NCBI GenBank assembly: GCA_903858055.1
Contig: CAIOHM010000198.1
Coordinates: forward strand, 1-22,113
DNA from: an uncultured delta proteobacterium
GTDB lineage: Bacteria > Myxococcota_A > Polyangia > Polyangiales > Polyangiaceae
DNA: 22,113 nucleotides
Direction of reading: 5' to 3'
The notes under the pieces: model-generated
The model's input: only the letters and a program-made list of their open reading frames with translations
What the model was told of the DNA's origin: nothing
Database searches by the model: none
In this document: positions 1-7,452 of the stretch, one piece after another
Position numbering within the stretch: the first letter of the stretch is position 1
Layout: every line of letters begins with the position of its first letter
Program-made: the position numbers and the translations under genes

Positions 1-1
1 G

Positions 2-838
2 ACCGTGCTCGCGGGGCGTTTTCGCATCGAGAAGCGCATCGGCCGCGGCGGGTACGCGAGCGTCTACCGCGCGCACGATCTCGAGCTCGACGCGCCCCTC
101 GCCCTCAAGGTGCTCGACGGCAACGAGAACGAGCAAGGCCAAGCGAACCTGAAGCGGGAGGTCACCCTCGCGCGGCGGCTCGCGCACCCGAACATCGTGA
201 ACGTCTGGGACTTCGTCGTGCACGAGGGGCTCTTCCTGATCAAGATGGAGCTCCTCGAGGGCTGCATGCTCCGAGACCGCATGGGCGAGCCCGTCTCCGT
301 CGAGGAGGCCGTCGCGTTCGTCGCGCAGGCGTGCGAGGGGCTCCAGTTTGCGCACGACCACGGCGTGGTCCACCGCGACGTGAAGCCCGACAACCTCTTC
401 GTCACGAGCGAAGGCGTCGTGAAGCTCATGGACTTCGGCGTGGCGCGCAGCTTCAACGACGCGCAGCGCGCGCGGCCGAGTCAGCCGATCATCCTCGCGA
501 ACGACGGCCGCGGGAAGCCTTCCGCTCAAGGCTCGCCCCACTACATGGCGCCCGAACACTCCTCGACCTTCGAGCACCTCGCGCCCGCCGCGGACCAATA
601 CGCGATGGGCGTGGTGGCCTTCGAGCTCCTCGCGCGCCGGCTCCCCTTCGACGCCCCCACCGTGCCGGAGCTCCTCGGGCTCCACGCGCTCGCGCCGGTC
701 CCAAGCCTGGAAATCGCCGAGGATCCGCGCGCCGAGCGCCTCCAGGCCGTGGTGCACCGCATGATGGCGAAGACCGTCGAGGCTCGGTTTCCCACGTGCC
801 GCACCGCAGCGGAGGCCCTGCGCGCGGCCCTGCGTTGA
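2..838 (+). CDS. Serine/threonine protein kinase, PknB/Hanks type (5' end cut by window)
   Basis: Cytosolic protein kinase that would transfer phosphate from ATP to Ser/Thr of partner proteins. Counting from the GTG at 5, the motifs are complete: glycine loop GRGGYASVY (13-21), ATP-binding lysine in ALKVL (K35), helix-C glutamate E52, catalytic loop HRDVKPDN (123-130, D125 as base), DFG (143-145) and APE (182-184). The DFG-APE segment is long, about 40 residues, with a loop rich in R, P and Q. The protein ends just after the kinase domain, with no membrane segment or sensor domain at the C terminus. The reading frame is open to the window edge, and the residues before GRFRIEKRIG match the usual start of such domains, so the true start probably lies upstream and GTG 5 is only the first start codon visible. 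Substrates cannot be told. Family certain; full length unknown. Confidence 0.93.
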   Translation, partial: TVLAGRFRIEKRIGRGGYASVYRAHDLELDAPLALKVLDGNENEQGQANLKREVTLARRLAHPNIVNVWDFVVHEGLFLIKMELLEGCMLRDRMGEPVSVEEAVAFVAQACEGLQFAHDHGVVHRDVKPDNLFVTSEGVVKLMDFGVARSFNDAQRARPSQPIILANDGRGKPSAQGSPHYMAPEHSSTFEHLAPAADQYAMGVVAFELLARRLPFDAPTVPELLGLHALAPVPSLEIAEDPRAERLQAVVHRMMAKTVEARFPTCRTAAEALRAALR

Positions 839-872
839 CGGGGCGTTTCGAATCGCGGACCATAGGGCTCCG

Positions 873-1265
873 ATGAACCGCACCATCACCCCCTCGATCC
901 TTCCAAAGCCGCGTGGCTACTCCCATGGCGTGACGACCACGGGCACGGTGCTCTACGTCGCGGGGCAAGTGGCCCACGACACCTCGGGCCGCCTCGTGAG
1001 CCCCGAGTTCACCGCGCAGTTTGGTCAGTGCCTCGACAACGTGCTCACGGTCGTGCGAGCCGCGGGTGGCGGCTCGGCGAACGTCGTCAAGCTCGTCGCG
1101 TACGTCACCGACATCGGCAAGTACCGCGAGTGCACGCGTGACCTGCGCGAGGTGTGGAAGGCGCGCTTCGGCGACTACTACCCGGCCATGACACTCGTCG
1201 CGGTCGCGGCCCTCATCGAGCCCGGGGCGGTCGTCGAGATCGAGGGCGTCGCTCACTTGCCCTGA
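873..1265 (+). CDS. RidA/YjgF/UK114-family protein without the catalytic arginine
   Basis: A 130-residue protein, the usual length for the RidA family of small trimeric enzymes; canonical members hydrolyse reactive enamines/imines released by PLP enzymes. Family marks seen: YSHGV (16-20), LYVAGQVA (27-34), the central stretch NVLTVVRAAGG (56-66) and the C-terminal VEIEGVA (121-127). Canonical RidA has an arginine (R105 in E. coli) just before the last strand that binds the substrate carboxylate. The matching place here reads AMTLVAV, with T107 or a neighbour instead of Arg. It therefore belongs to one of the Rid subgroups for which imine deaminase activity is doubtful. It starts 34 bases after the kinase stop, without a clear ribosome site, and could be co-transcribed with the kinase. 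No function beyond the family can be given. Confidence 0.9.
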   Translation: MNRTITPSILPKPRGYSHGVTTTGTVLYVAGQVAHDTSGRLVSPEFTAQFGQCLDNVLTVVRAAGGGSANVVKLVAYVTDIGKYRECTRDLREVWKARFGDYYPAMTLVAVAALIEPGAVVEIEGVAHLP

Positions 1266-1312
1266 GGCCTCACGCGGTCGCGGCGACGCACACCCGCGTG
1301 CATTCTACAAAC

Positions 1313-1353
1313 AAAGAACGGCTGAGTTCGCGCGAGCGGCTCAGCCGTTCTTT
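1313..1353. terminator. Perfect 14-bp hairpin, likely rho-independent terminator
   Basis: AAAGAACGGCTGAG (1313-1326) is exactly repeated in reverse complement at 1340-1353, with a 13-base loop. The right arm ends in TTCTTT and the left arm begins with AAAG, so the hairpin could stop transcription from either side. It lies 47 bases after the RidA-like stop. The T run is short, which lowers certainty. Confidence 0.65.
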
Positions 1354-1366
1354 CGTGTGCGAATGT

Positions 1367-1380
1367 GGAAAAAGTTTTCC
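1367..1380. repeat. Short inverted repeat upstream of the lipoprotein gene
   Basis: GGAAAA (1367-1372) and TTTTCC (1375-1380) form an inverted repeat with a 2-base centre, about 90 bases before the lipoprotein start. It could be a regulator site. No convincing -35/-10 pair was found around it, and it may be chance. Confidence 0.3.
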
Positions 1381-1470
1381 GGCAGAGCCGCGTTTTCCTC
1401 GACGAGCGGCATCGCACGGTGCACGTACGGCTCGCCTCTTGGGCCACTTCATCCGACAGGACCTCCCACC

Positions 1471-2253
1471 ATGCGCACGATCCGTTTTCTCGCCCCCCTC
1501 GCCCTCTCCCTTAGCCTCGCGCTCACCGGCTGCTCGGGCGCCGTCGAAGGCGACGACCTGAACATCGAGTCCGGCGAAGGCTCGCTCACGGCCGCCGAGG
1601 TCGCGGCGACCAAGGCTCAAATCCGCGCGATCGCGCTCCCGAACATCGAGCGCCTCGACAACCTCCCGCAGGTGCGCGCGCAGCTCGACCCGCTCGTACA
1701 GAAGCTCGCGACCCACTTCGGCCGCAAGCCCGCGAGCGAGAAGATCAAGCTCGTGAAGGGCGCCTGGCGCGAGATCTGGACGGACCAGCCCTACCCGATG
1801 ATGTGGTTCCGCCAGATGGACTACAAGCAGATCTACCAGGTGGTCTCCGACACCGGGTACTACTGGAACCTCGGCGACGACAACCTCATCGGCTTCATCG
1901 GCACGACCGGCGCGCTGCGCGGGAAGTTCGTTCCGAACGGGACCAAGATCGAGCTCGAATTCACGCGCACGGGCTTCCGCTTCGGCCGCCTCGCGAAGGG
2001 GCAAGACCTCGTGAAGCTCGCGACGGACATCGAGCAGGGACGCACGAGCGTCATCAGCATCCCCGGCGGCGGCAAGGCGCCGAACGGCCCCATCGGCATC
2101 AAGGGGTCGCTCGAGACCGTGTACGTCGACGGCGACATGCGCATCGACATCGGCAACCAGTACGACTTCACCGACGCGAGCGGCAAGGTCCTCACGCCCG
2201 GCGTCGCGAACCGCCTCTTCGTCCTGAACCGCGTCACCGTCCCCGCGAAGTGA
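1471..2253 (+). CDS. Lipoprotein with a likely PAP/fibrillin-type domain
   Basis: 260-residue exported lipoprotein. The ATG at 1471 is chosen because it is followed at once by a lipoprotein signal (MRTIRFLAPL... LTGC, lipid-bearing C21); frames opening further upstream lack this. Residue 22 is Ser, not Asp, so outer-membrane sorting is expected. The mature part has KGAWREIWTDQ (about 92-102), a GxxRGKFVPNGTKIELEF strand region, and an end with ETVYVDGDMRI and NRLFVLNRV. This pattern resembles the PAP/fibrillin (plastid lipid-associated protein) fold, where a W-R-x-x-[YW]-T start and a final YLD-x-DLRI...LFVL motif are typical and which binds lipophilic molecules. The family call rests on motif likeness only. 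A bidirectional terminator follows. A weak AGGA lies about 10 bases before the start. The role is unknown; carrying or binding a hydrophobic compound at the outer membrane is an inference. Confidence 0.8.
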   Translation: MRTIRFLAPLALSLSLALTGCSGAVEGDDLNIESGEGSLTAAEVAATKAQIRAIALPNIERLDNLPQVRAQLDPLVQKLATHFGRKPASEKIKLVKGAWREIWTDQPYPMMWFRQMDYKQIYQVVSDTGYYWNLGDDNLIGFIGTTGALRGKFVPNGTKIELEFTRTGFRFGRLAKGQDLVKLATDIEQGRTSVISIPGGGKAPNGPIGIKGSLETVYVDGDMRIDIGNQYDFTDASGKVLTPGVANRLFVLNRVTVPAK

Positions 2254-2285
2254 GCTTCGGCGCACAGCGCGCGAACCATGAAGAA

Positions 2286-2315
2286 ACCCCCGCATCACGC
2301 TCGTGACGCGGGGGT
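2286..2315. terminator. Bidirectional hairpin terminator between convergent genes
   Basis: ACCCCCGCATCACG (2286-2299) pairs with CGTGACGCGGGGGT (2302-2315) with one mismatch, giving a GC-rich stem with a tight loop. It is followed by CTTTCGTTT on the + strand and by TTTCTTC on the minus strand. It sits between the ends of the lipoprotein (+) and the porin (-), as expected for a shared terminator. Confidence 0.85.
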
Positions 2316-2337
2316 CTTTCGTTTCAAGCGCTCGCCC

Positions 2338-3519
2338 TCAGAACGCGGTGTTCATACCGAGGAGGATCGTCGTCTGCGAGTCGGCGTTGAACACGTCGCT
2401 GCCCGTCGTCGCGTCCTTCGGCGGGGTCTTCTTGAAGAACACGTCGCCGTCCGACACGTCGTGGCGCGCTTCGAGGCGGAAGCTCGTCGACTCGGTCGGA
2501 CGCACGTCGAGCGTGAGCGTGCCCGAGCCAATAGCCTTCGCGCCGTTCGCCGAAAGGAAGAACATCGGGGCTGTGGGGTCCCCGGCGGACTCCTTGAAGT
2601 AGTCGCCGCGCGCCGCCACGTACGCCCAGGGCGCGACCTTCGCGCGCGCGTAGGCGGCCGTCGCGAGCCACGAGTAGTCGCCCTTCTTGTTGCTCTCCAT
2701 ACCCGTGTCGGCGTGGAGACCGACCGCGAAGTTCTCGCCGATCGGCGTCGTCACCCACGCGTCCACCAAGTGGCGGAGCGGCTTGCCGAAGTCTTCGGAC
2801 TCGGTGCGCTTGCGCTCGTTGCCAACGAGGTAGACGACGGAGGCGGTCGTTCCCGAGCCGTTGTCGAAGCCGAGCTGCAGCGCGCCGCTCGGGGTGGCGT
2901 TGGTCTCGAAGCCGTTGTTCCAGCCGTTCATGAGGTAGGCGCTCGCGGTCCACTCCTTCGAGAGCGCGTACGCAGCCTTCGCACCGACGTGGTAATACGT
3001 GAGGAAGTAGAACGTGCTCGCGCGCGTCCAGTTCCAGTTGTCCTTCACGTTGTAGGTCTCGTAGCCGACCGGCGTCGCGAAGAGACCCGCCGTCACCGTG
3101 AGACCGTTGTCGAACGCGTGCGAGGCGTAGGCCTGCTGGAGGTAGCGGAGCGCGTTGGCACCGGTCGACGCGGTGTAAGCGGTCCCGACGGCCGTCGGCT
3201 CGAGCGGGTCGTAGGTGTTCACGCCGAGGTTGCCCGACTGGAAGGTCACCTTGATGGTGTCCGCGCCCTTCTTGACGTCGACGTCGAGGGCGGCGTTCTG
3301 GAGGTTGAAGCCGTCGTGAATGTCGAACGCACGAACCGAGTTGATGCCGTTCGCCGGGCGGTTCGTGTTGAAGCTGTAATAGGTCTCGATCCAACCGCCG
3401 ACCTTCACCTCGGGGCTCGCCGGAGCCGCGTCATCGGCGAGGGCCAAGCCCTCGGCCGCGAACGAACCCGCCGCTACGGTGAGGACCATCAGGGACTTGC
3501 GCATCACAGACTTGGTCAT
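2338..3519 (-). CDS. Outer-membrane beta-barrel porin (OmpL-like/BBP2 type)
   Basis: 393-residue outer-membrane protein. The ATG at 3519 is preferred over an in-frame GTG at 3534 because a strong AAGGAGG lies between them, 5 bases before the ATG. A signal peptide runs to about residue 28 (ALA/DD). The mature protein opens with VKVGGWIETYYSFN, the first strand typical of the BBP2/OmpL-like porins, and continues as alternating polar/aromatic strands (TFYFLTYYHVGAKAAYAL, TASAYLMNGWNNGF, LRLEARHD-like). It ends in phenylalanine (GMNTAF), as BamA-inserted barrels do. It probably forms a channel for small solutes; the substrate is unknown. It stands alone, divergent from the TetR regulator 121 bases away, so the TetR protein may also act on it. 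Confidence 0.88.
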   Translation of the reverse strand: MTKSVMRKSLMVLTVAAGSFAAEGLALADDAAPASPEVKVGGWIETYYSFNTNRPANGINSVRAFDIHDGFNLQNAALDVDVKKGADTIKVTFQSGNLGVNTYDPLEPTAVGTAYTASTGANALRYLQQAYASHAFDNGLTVTAGLFATPVGYETYNVKDNWNWTRASTFYFLTYYHVGAKAAYALSKEWTASAYLMNGWNNGFETNATPSGALQLGFDNGSGTTASVVYLVGNERKRTESEDFGKPLRHLVDAWVTTPIGENFAVGLHADTGMESNKKGDYSWLATAAYARAKVAPWAYVAARGDYFKESAGDPTAPMFFLSANGAKAIGSGTLTLDVRPTESTSFRLEARHDVSDGDVFFKKTPPKDATTGSDVFNADSQTTILLGMNTAF

Positions 3520-3524
3520 GCAGA

Positions 3525-3531
3525 CCTCCTT
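3525..3531 (-). promoter_or_regulatory. Strong ribosome binding site that fixes the porin start
   Basis: On the minus strand, AAGGAGG is followed by 5 bases (TCTGC) and then ATG. A full match to the anti-Shine-Dalgarno sequence at ideal spacing makes the upstream GTG start unlikely. Confidence 0.85.
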
Positions 3532-3596
3532 CACGCGCTATGGTGCGGTGCGTCGATGGCGGGAGTGTTTCCGGGAAATAAACGTTCGTCGCAACC

Positions 3597-3625
3597 TTGA
3601 CCTCCGCCCCGTTTCCTCGTAGGTG
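3597..3625 (+). promoter_or_regulatory. Candidate promoter of the tetR-exporter operon
   Basis: TTGACC (3597-3602), a 17-base spacer, then TAGGTG (3620-3625). The -35 is close to consensus and the -10 is weak, keeping only the leading TA. The -10 overlaps the palindrome at 3623-3634, the layout expected for an autorepressed TetR gene. Confidence 0.4.
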
Positions 3626-3634
3626 AGCGCTCAC
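3623..3634. promoter_or_regulatory. Perfect 12-bp palindrome, likely TetR operator
   Basis: GTGAGCGCTCAC reads the same on both strands. It lies just before the ATG of the TetR gene and overlaps the candidate -10. TetR dimers bind such palindromes, often over their own promoter, so self-repression is likely. It is not proven that this protein binds here. Confidence 0.6.
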
Positions 3635-3640
3635 TCATCA

Positions 3641-4237
3641 ATGGGACGCCCCGAGGTCATCGAGCGAAGCGCACTCTTGGACATCGCACGCGATGTTTTC
3701 AAGGATCGCGGCATGCGCGCGACCACCGCGGAGGTCGCCCAGCGCGCTGGCATAAGTGAGGGCGCGCTTTTCAAACGCTTCAAGACGAAGGCCGAGCTCT
3801 TTCGCGCGGCCGTCGAGCACGTGGGTGAGGCGCCCGCGTGGATCGCCTCGCTCCCCGCGCGCGTGGGTCGCGGACCGCTGGCCGAGGAGCTCGAGGAGCT
3901 CGCGCTCGAGATGTTGCAGTTTGCACGCACCTTGATGCCGTGCGTTCTGATGGCGCACGCGAACAACGGCGAGGGCGATCTCCCCGTCTGGCACGGCACG
4001 ATGCCGCCCCCCATTCGTGCGCTCAAGGCGCTCGCAGCGTACTTCGAAGCCGAGATGAAACTCGGGCGCCTGCGCGACGGAGACCCCGAAATCTACGCCC
4101 GCACCTTCGTCGGGCCCCTCATGCACTTCGTGGTCATGGACCTCCTGCACCGCAGCCAAGACTTCATGCCCATCGCCACCGAAACCTTCGTCCGCGGTCA
4201 CGTGCGCGTGATCCTCCGCGGCATCGAAAGCCCCTGA
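3641..4237 (+). CDS. TetR/AcrR-family transcriptional regulator
   Basis: 198 residues from the ATG at 3641. The N-terminal DNA-binding domain is typical: SALLDIARDVFKDRGMRATT, then the helix-turn-helix TAEVAQRAGISEGALFKRF and KTKAELFRAAVEH. The rest is the helical ligand-binding/dimer domain, for which no ligand can be told. An in-frame GTG at 3623 would add six residues, but those bases are the perfect palindrome taken here as operator, so the ATG is preferred; neither start has a clear ribosome site. The gene is 19 bases before the TolC gene on the same strand, so it most likely represses the exporter operon, including itself, until a ligand binds. Confidence 0.9.
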   Translation: MGRPEVIERSALLDIARDVFKDRGMRATTAEVAQRAGISEGALFKRFKTKAELFRAAVEHVGEAPAWIASLPARVGRGPLAEELEELALEMLQFARTLMPCVLMAHANNGEGDLPVWHGTMPPPIRALKALAAYFEAEMKLGRLRDGDPEIYARTFVGPLMHFVVMDLLHRSQDFMPIATETFVRGHVRVILRGIESP

Positions 4238-4256
4238 CCCGAACTCCGAGAACCCG

Positions 4257-5567
4257 ATGCGCCACGCCCTCTTTGGCCTCGTCTCCGCGCTCACGCTCGC
4301 TCCGAGCGCGTCCGCACTCCAGCCCCTCGAGCACTTCATCGACCGCGCGCGCACGAGCTCGTTCGACGCACGCGAGGCCTCGGCCACCTCGCGCATGAAG
4401 CGTGAAGACGCCGCCCGCGCATGGCAGGCGCTCCTGCCCTCGGCCACGTTGCGTGCATCCTACACGCGCAACCAATACCCGGCGTCGTCGATCGTGCCCG
4501 CGAACCCCGCGACCGGCGCTCCGGGCCGAACGATCACAATCCTCCCGGAGGACCAGCTCGACGCCTTCGCGATCCTCGACGTGCCGCTCGTCGATCTCGC
4601 GCGCTGGAGCCTCGTCTCCGCGGCGAAGCATGCGGAGCGCGCAAGCGACCGCCGCGCGGCCCAGACCGGCCTCGACCTCGACAAGCAAGTCGCGCGCGCG
4701 TACTTCACCGTCATCGCCGCCGATGCGCTCACGAAGGCCGCCGACGGCTCGCTCAAGTGCGCGCTCGAGAATCACGAGCTCGTCGCGCAGCGTCAGCAGG
4801 TCGGCCTCGCGACCGATCTCGACGTGCGCCGCGCCGCCGCCGAGGTCGAGCACGCACGGCAGGCCATCGCCGACGCGCACTACACGGTCATCGTCACGAG
4901 GCGCACGCTCGAGACGCTCTCGGGCGTGACACCGGAGGCCGGAGCTCCGGCGGTCTTCGACGACCTGCGTCCGGAAGGCCCCGTCGCCTCCTTCGAGGCC
5001 CGCGCGCCGCACACGCCGGGCGTTACTGCCGCGGAACGGGAGGTCGACGCCGCGCGTGCAAACGTGACCGCCGCATGGGGTGCGCTCACGCCGAGCGTCG
5101 CCGCCAACTTCACCGAGCGCCTCACGAACGCGACAGGCTTCGCGGGGCAGAGCCAGGTCTACGCCGCGAGCGTCACGGCGACGTGGCACCTCGAGCTCGG
5201 CGCGTGGTCGGGCGTGCAGTCCCTCGAGGCTGCCGAGGCCGTGGCCGCCGTTCGTCGCGAGCGCGTGGAGCGCGCCGCGCGTGATCTCGTCGTGCAGGCG
5301 TGGGCGCAGGTCGAGGCCGGCATCGTGAAGGCCCGCGCTGCGCGAGTGCAGGTCGAAGCCACGAAAGAGGCCGCGCGCCTCGGGCACGAGCGCTACGCGC
5401 AAGGCCGCGCGACGCAGCTCGAGGTCGTGCAAGCGGACCGCGACGCCTTCGACTCGGAGGTCGGCCGCATCCAAGCGGACGCCGATCTCGCCTATGCGCG
5501 GCACTTGCTCCGCTCGGCGTCGGGCGAGTCCCTCGCGGCGGCGCGCATGACGAAGGAGACCCCATGA
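4257..5567 (+). CDS. TolC-family outer-membrane efflux channel
   Basis: 436 residues, the usual length for TolC-like outer-membrane factors, which trimerise into a channel through the outer membrane and a periplasmic tunnel. A signal peptide is visible (MRHALFGLVSALTLAPSASA, cut about residue 20). Two repeated halves of long helices follow, with TolC-type features: DAREASATSRMKREDAARAWQ-like first helix, SATLRASYTRN strand, and the second half ending in GHERYAQGRATQLEVVQADRD, a well-conserved outer-membrane efflux motif. Its stop codon overlaps the permease ATG by ATGA, so the two are translationally coupled. It would be the exit duct for the ABC exporter encoded just downstream. Confidence 0.92.
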   Translation: MRHALFGLVSALTLAPSASALQPLEHFIDRARTSSFDAREASATSRMKREDAARAWQALLPSATLRASYTRNQYPASSIVPANPATGAPGRTITILPEDQLDAFAILDVPLVDLARWSLVSAAKHAERASDRRAAQTGLDLDKQVARAYFTVIAADALTKAADGSLKCALENHELVAQRQQVGLATDLDVRRAAAEVEHARQAIADAHYTVIVTRRTLETLSGVTPEAGAPAVFDDLRPEGPVASFEARAPHTPGVTAAEREVDAARANVTAAWGALTPSVAANFTERLTNATGFAGQSQVYAASVTATWHLELGAWSGVQSLEAAEAVAAVRRERVERAARDLVVQAWAQVEAGIVKARAARVQVEATKEAARLGHERYAQGRATQLEVVQADRDAFDSEVGRIQADADLAYARHLLRSASGESLAAARMTKETP

Positions 5568-6748
5568 GCGACCTCGCGTTCACGGCCCCCAAAAAGGCCT
5601 TCGCGCCTGCGGCCATCCGTTGGCGCACGATGATCACCATCGCTTGGCGCATGATGTTCCACAACAAGCTGAAGATGCTCGGCACGCTCATCGGCGTGGT
5701 CTTCGCCGTGGTTCTCTCGAACCAGCAGGCTGGGACCTTCATGGGCCTCATCAAGAAGAACACGATGTTCGTGGACTACTCGGGGGCCGACCTCTGGATC
5801 GTCTCCCCCTCGACGCTCACGCTGCAGGCCACGAAGCCCATGGGCATCTCGGCGCTCTACACGGCACGCGCGACTCGGGGGGTGGCCTGGGCCGAGCCGC
5901 TGCTCTACGCGGGCGCGGCGATTCAGCTCCCCGCAGGCGGCACCGAGCCGATTCAATTCGTCGGAACCTCCGCGCCGCGGTTTGCGGGCGGCCCGTGGAA
6001 CGTCGTCGCGGGTTCGCGCGAATCGCTCATGCGCCCGAACACGATGATCTTCGAAGACTCGGAGCGCGAGCGCCTCGGCGGGCTCAACCTCGGGAGCGTG
6101 CGTGAGGTCAACGGGACGAAGGTGCAAGTCGGGGGCATCACCTGGGGACTCCTCCCCTTCGGCCCCTCCTTCGCGTTCGCCGAGTACGAGCTCGCGCGGC
6201 GCATGCTCCGCGTCGACCAAGATCAGACGCACTTCGTGTTGCTCGGCCTCGAGCCAGGCGCCGATCCCGAGGCCGTGAAGAAGGCGATCATGTCCCGCGC
6301 CCCCGAGCTCAAGGTCGTCGGACGCGAAGAGTTTCGCGGCATGATCATCTCGTTCCTCCTTCGACGCTCGCCCATCGGCATCACGTTCGGGACCTCGACG
6401 GTCTTCGCGCTCATCGTCGGCTTCGTGATCGTCTCGCTCTCGATGTTCTCGGCGGTCGTCGACAACATCCGCGAGTTCGGCACCCTCAAGGCCATCGGCG
6501 CGACGAACGGCGATCTCGCGAAGATCGTCGTCACGCAGTCGATCACCTTCGCGCTCATGGGCTCGCTCCTCGGCCTCGCCGCGATCACCCGCATCGCCGC
6601 GGCGATTCGGTCTCCGAAGCTGGCGGTGCAGCTCCCGCCACAAATGCTCCTCGGCACGACGGTCGTCATGATTCTCATGTGCGTCGCCGCCTCATCGCTC
6701 GCCATCCTTCGCCTCCGCAAGGTCGAGCCGGGCATGGTGTTCCGATGA
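5564..6748 (+). CDS. ABC exporter permease, FtsX/MacB fold, DevC-like
   Basis: 394 residues from the ATG at 5564, chosen for the ATGA overlap with the TolC stop and an AAGGAG at 5553-5558. One membrane helix lies near the N terminus (about 38-56, LGTLIGVVFAVVLSNQQA), then a periplasmic domain of about 220 residues, then three helices (about 278-300, 323-345, 361-383). This is the FtsX/MacB-type topology. The loop DNIREFGTLKAIGATNGDL after the second helix is the coupling region that meets the ATPase, and the end VEPGMVFR is conserved in this family. The single permease with separate ATPase and adaptor, plus TolC, matches the DevBCA/MacAB kind of exporter, which takes substrate at the membrane or from the periplasm. 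The substrate is unknown; cyanobacterial DevBCA moves glycolipid. Confidence 0.88.
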   Translation: MSDLAFTAPKKAFAPAAIRWRTMITIAWRMMFHNKLKMLGTLIGVVFAVVLSNQQAGTFMGLIKKNTMFVDYSGADLWIVSPSTLTLQATKPMGISALYTARATRGVAWAEPLLYAGAAIQLPAGGTEPIQFVGTSAPRFAGGPWNVVAGSRESLMRPNTMIFEDSERERLGGLNLGSVREVNGTKVQVGGITWGLLPFGPSFAFAEYELARRMLRVDQDQTHFVLLGLEPGADPEAVKKAIMSRAPELKVVGREEFRGMIISFLLRRSPIGITFGTSTVFALIVGFVIVSLSMFSAVVDNIREFGTLKAIGATNGDLAKIVVTQSITFALMGSLLGLAAITRIAAAIRSPKLAVQLPPQMLLGTTVVMILMCVAASSLAILRLRKVEPGMVFR

Positions 6749-7452
6749 GCGCCTCCACGAAGCGCGTGATCGACGCCCGCGGCGTCATCAAGGAGTACGG
6801 CGACGGCAGCACGAAGTTCCGTGCGCTGCGTGGCGTCGACTTCCACGCACACGAAGGTGAGTTCGTGATCCTCTCGGGCCCGAGCGGCAGCGGGAAAACG
6901 ACACTCGTGTCGATCCTCGGCTGCGTCCTCTCGGCCACGAGCGGCCAGGTGCGTGTCCTCGACGAGATGATCACGAGCGCGACCGAGGCCGAGCTCCCCA
7001 AGCTGCGCCTCGCTTACATCGGGTTCATCTTTCAGGGCCACAACCTCATCGCGTCGATGACGGCGCAGGAGAACGTCGCCCTCATGCTCGCGCTCCGCGG
7101 GTGGAACCACGTCGACGCGCAAAAAGAGGCCGCGCGACTCCTCTCCCTCGTCGAGCTCGGCGACAAGGTCGGCAGCCTTCCGGCCGACCTCAGCGGCGGC
7201 CAGCGCCAGCGCGTGTCGATCGCTCGCTGCATCGCAGGTAATCCCCCGATCGTCCTCGCCGACGAGCCGACGGCGAGCCTCGACGCTCAAACCGGACAGC
7301 TCGTCACCGAGGTGCTCCACAACCTCGCCAAGAAGCGCGGCCACACCGTCGTGACCGTGACGCACGACAACCGCATCTACCACTTCGCCGATCGCATCGT
7401 TCACATCGAGGACGGCGTGATCCTCGACGACAAGAAAGAGACCCACCCATGA
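6745..7452 (+). CDS. ABC transporter ATPase, LolD/MacB/DevA type
   Basis: 235 residues from the ATG at 6745, which overlaps the permease stop as ATGA; upstream in-frame codons lie inside the permease gene. All ATPase motifs are present: Walker A GPSGSGKTT (45-53), Q-loop Q97 in FIFQGHNL, signature LSGGQRQR (149-156), Walker B IVLADEPT (169-176) with catalytic E174, D-loop SLDAQT, and H-loop H207 in VTVTHD. The YGDGSTKFRALRGVDF start with the aromatic A-loop and the small single-domain size fit the LolD/MacB/DevA group, which drives mechanotransmission rather than pumping through the membrane. It would form a dimer on the inner face under two copies of the permease. Confidence 0.94.
   Translation: MSASTKRVIDARGVIKEYGDGSTKFRALRGVDFHAHEGEFVILSGPSGSGKTTLVSILGCVLSATSGQVRVLDEMITSATEAELPKLRLAYIGFIFQGHNLIASMTAQENVALMLALRGWNHVDAQKEAARLLSLVELGDKVGSLPADLSGGQRQRVSIARCIAGNPPIVLADEPTASLDAQTGQLVTEVLHNLAKKRGHTVVTVTHDNRIYHFADRIVHIEDGVILDDKKETHP

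Noticed and set aside
1270..2298. 342-codon minus-strand open frame opposite the lipoprotein
   Set aside because: Charged low-information product crossing two terminator-like hairpins; the lipoprotein frame has a lipobox and family-like motifs.
3568..3578. TTTCC-G-GGAAA inverted repeat in the porin/TetR gap as an operator
   Set aside because: Only 5-bp arms around a single base; no second copy and no promoter element for the porin could be placed around it.
2278..3600. Long + strand open frame (440 codons) across the porin region
   Set aside because: Antisense shadow of the porin gene. The product is rich in R, V and E with no domain, while the minus frame has a signal peptide, barrel strands, a final Phe and a strong ribosome site.
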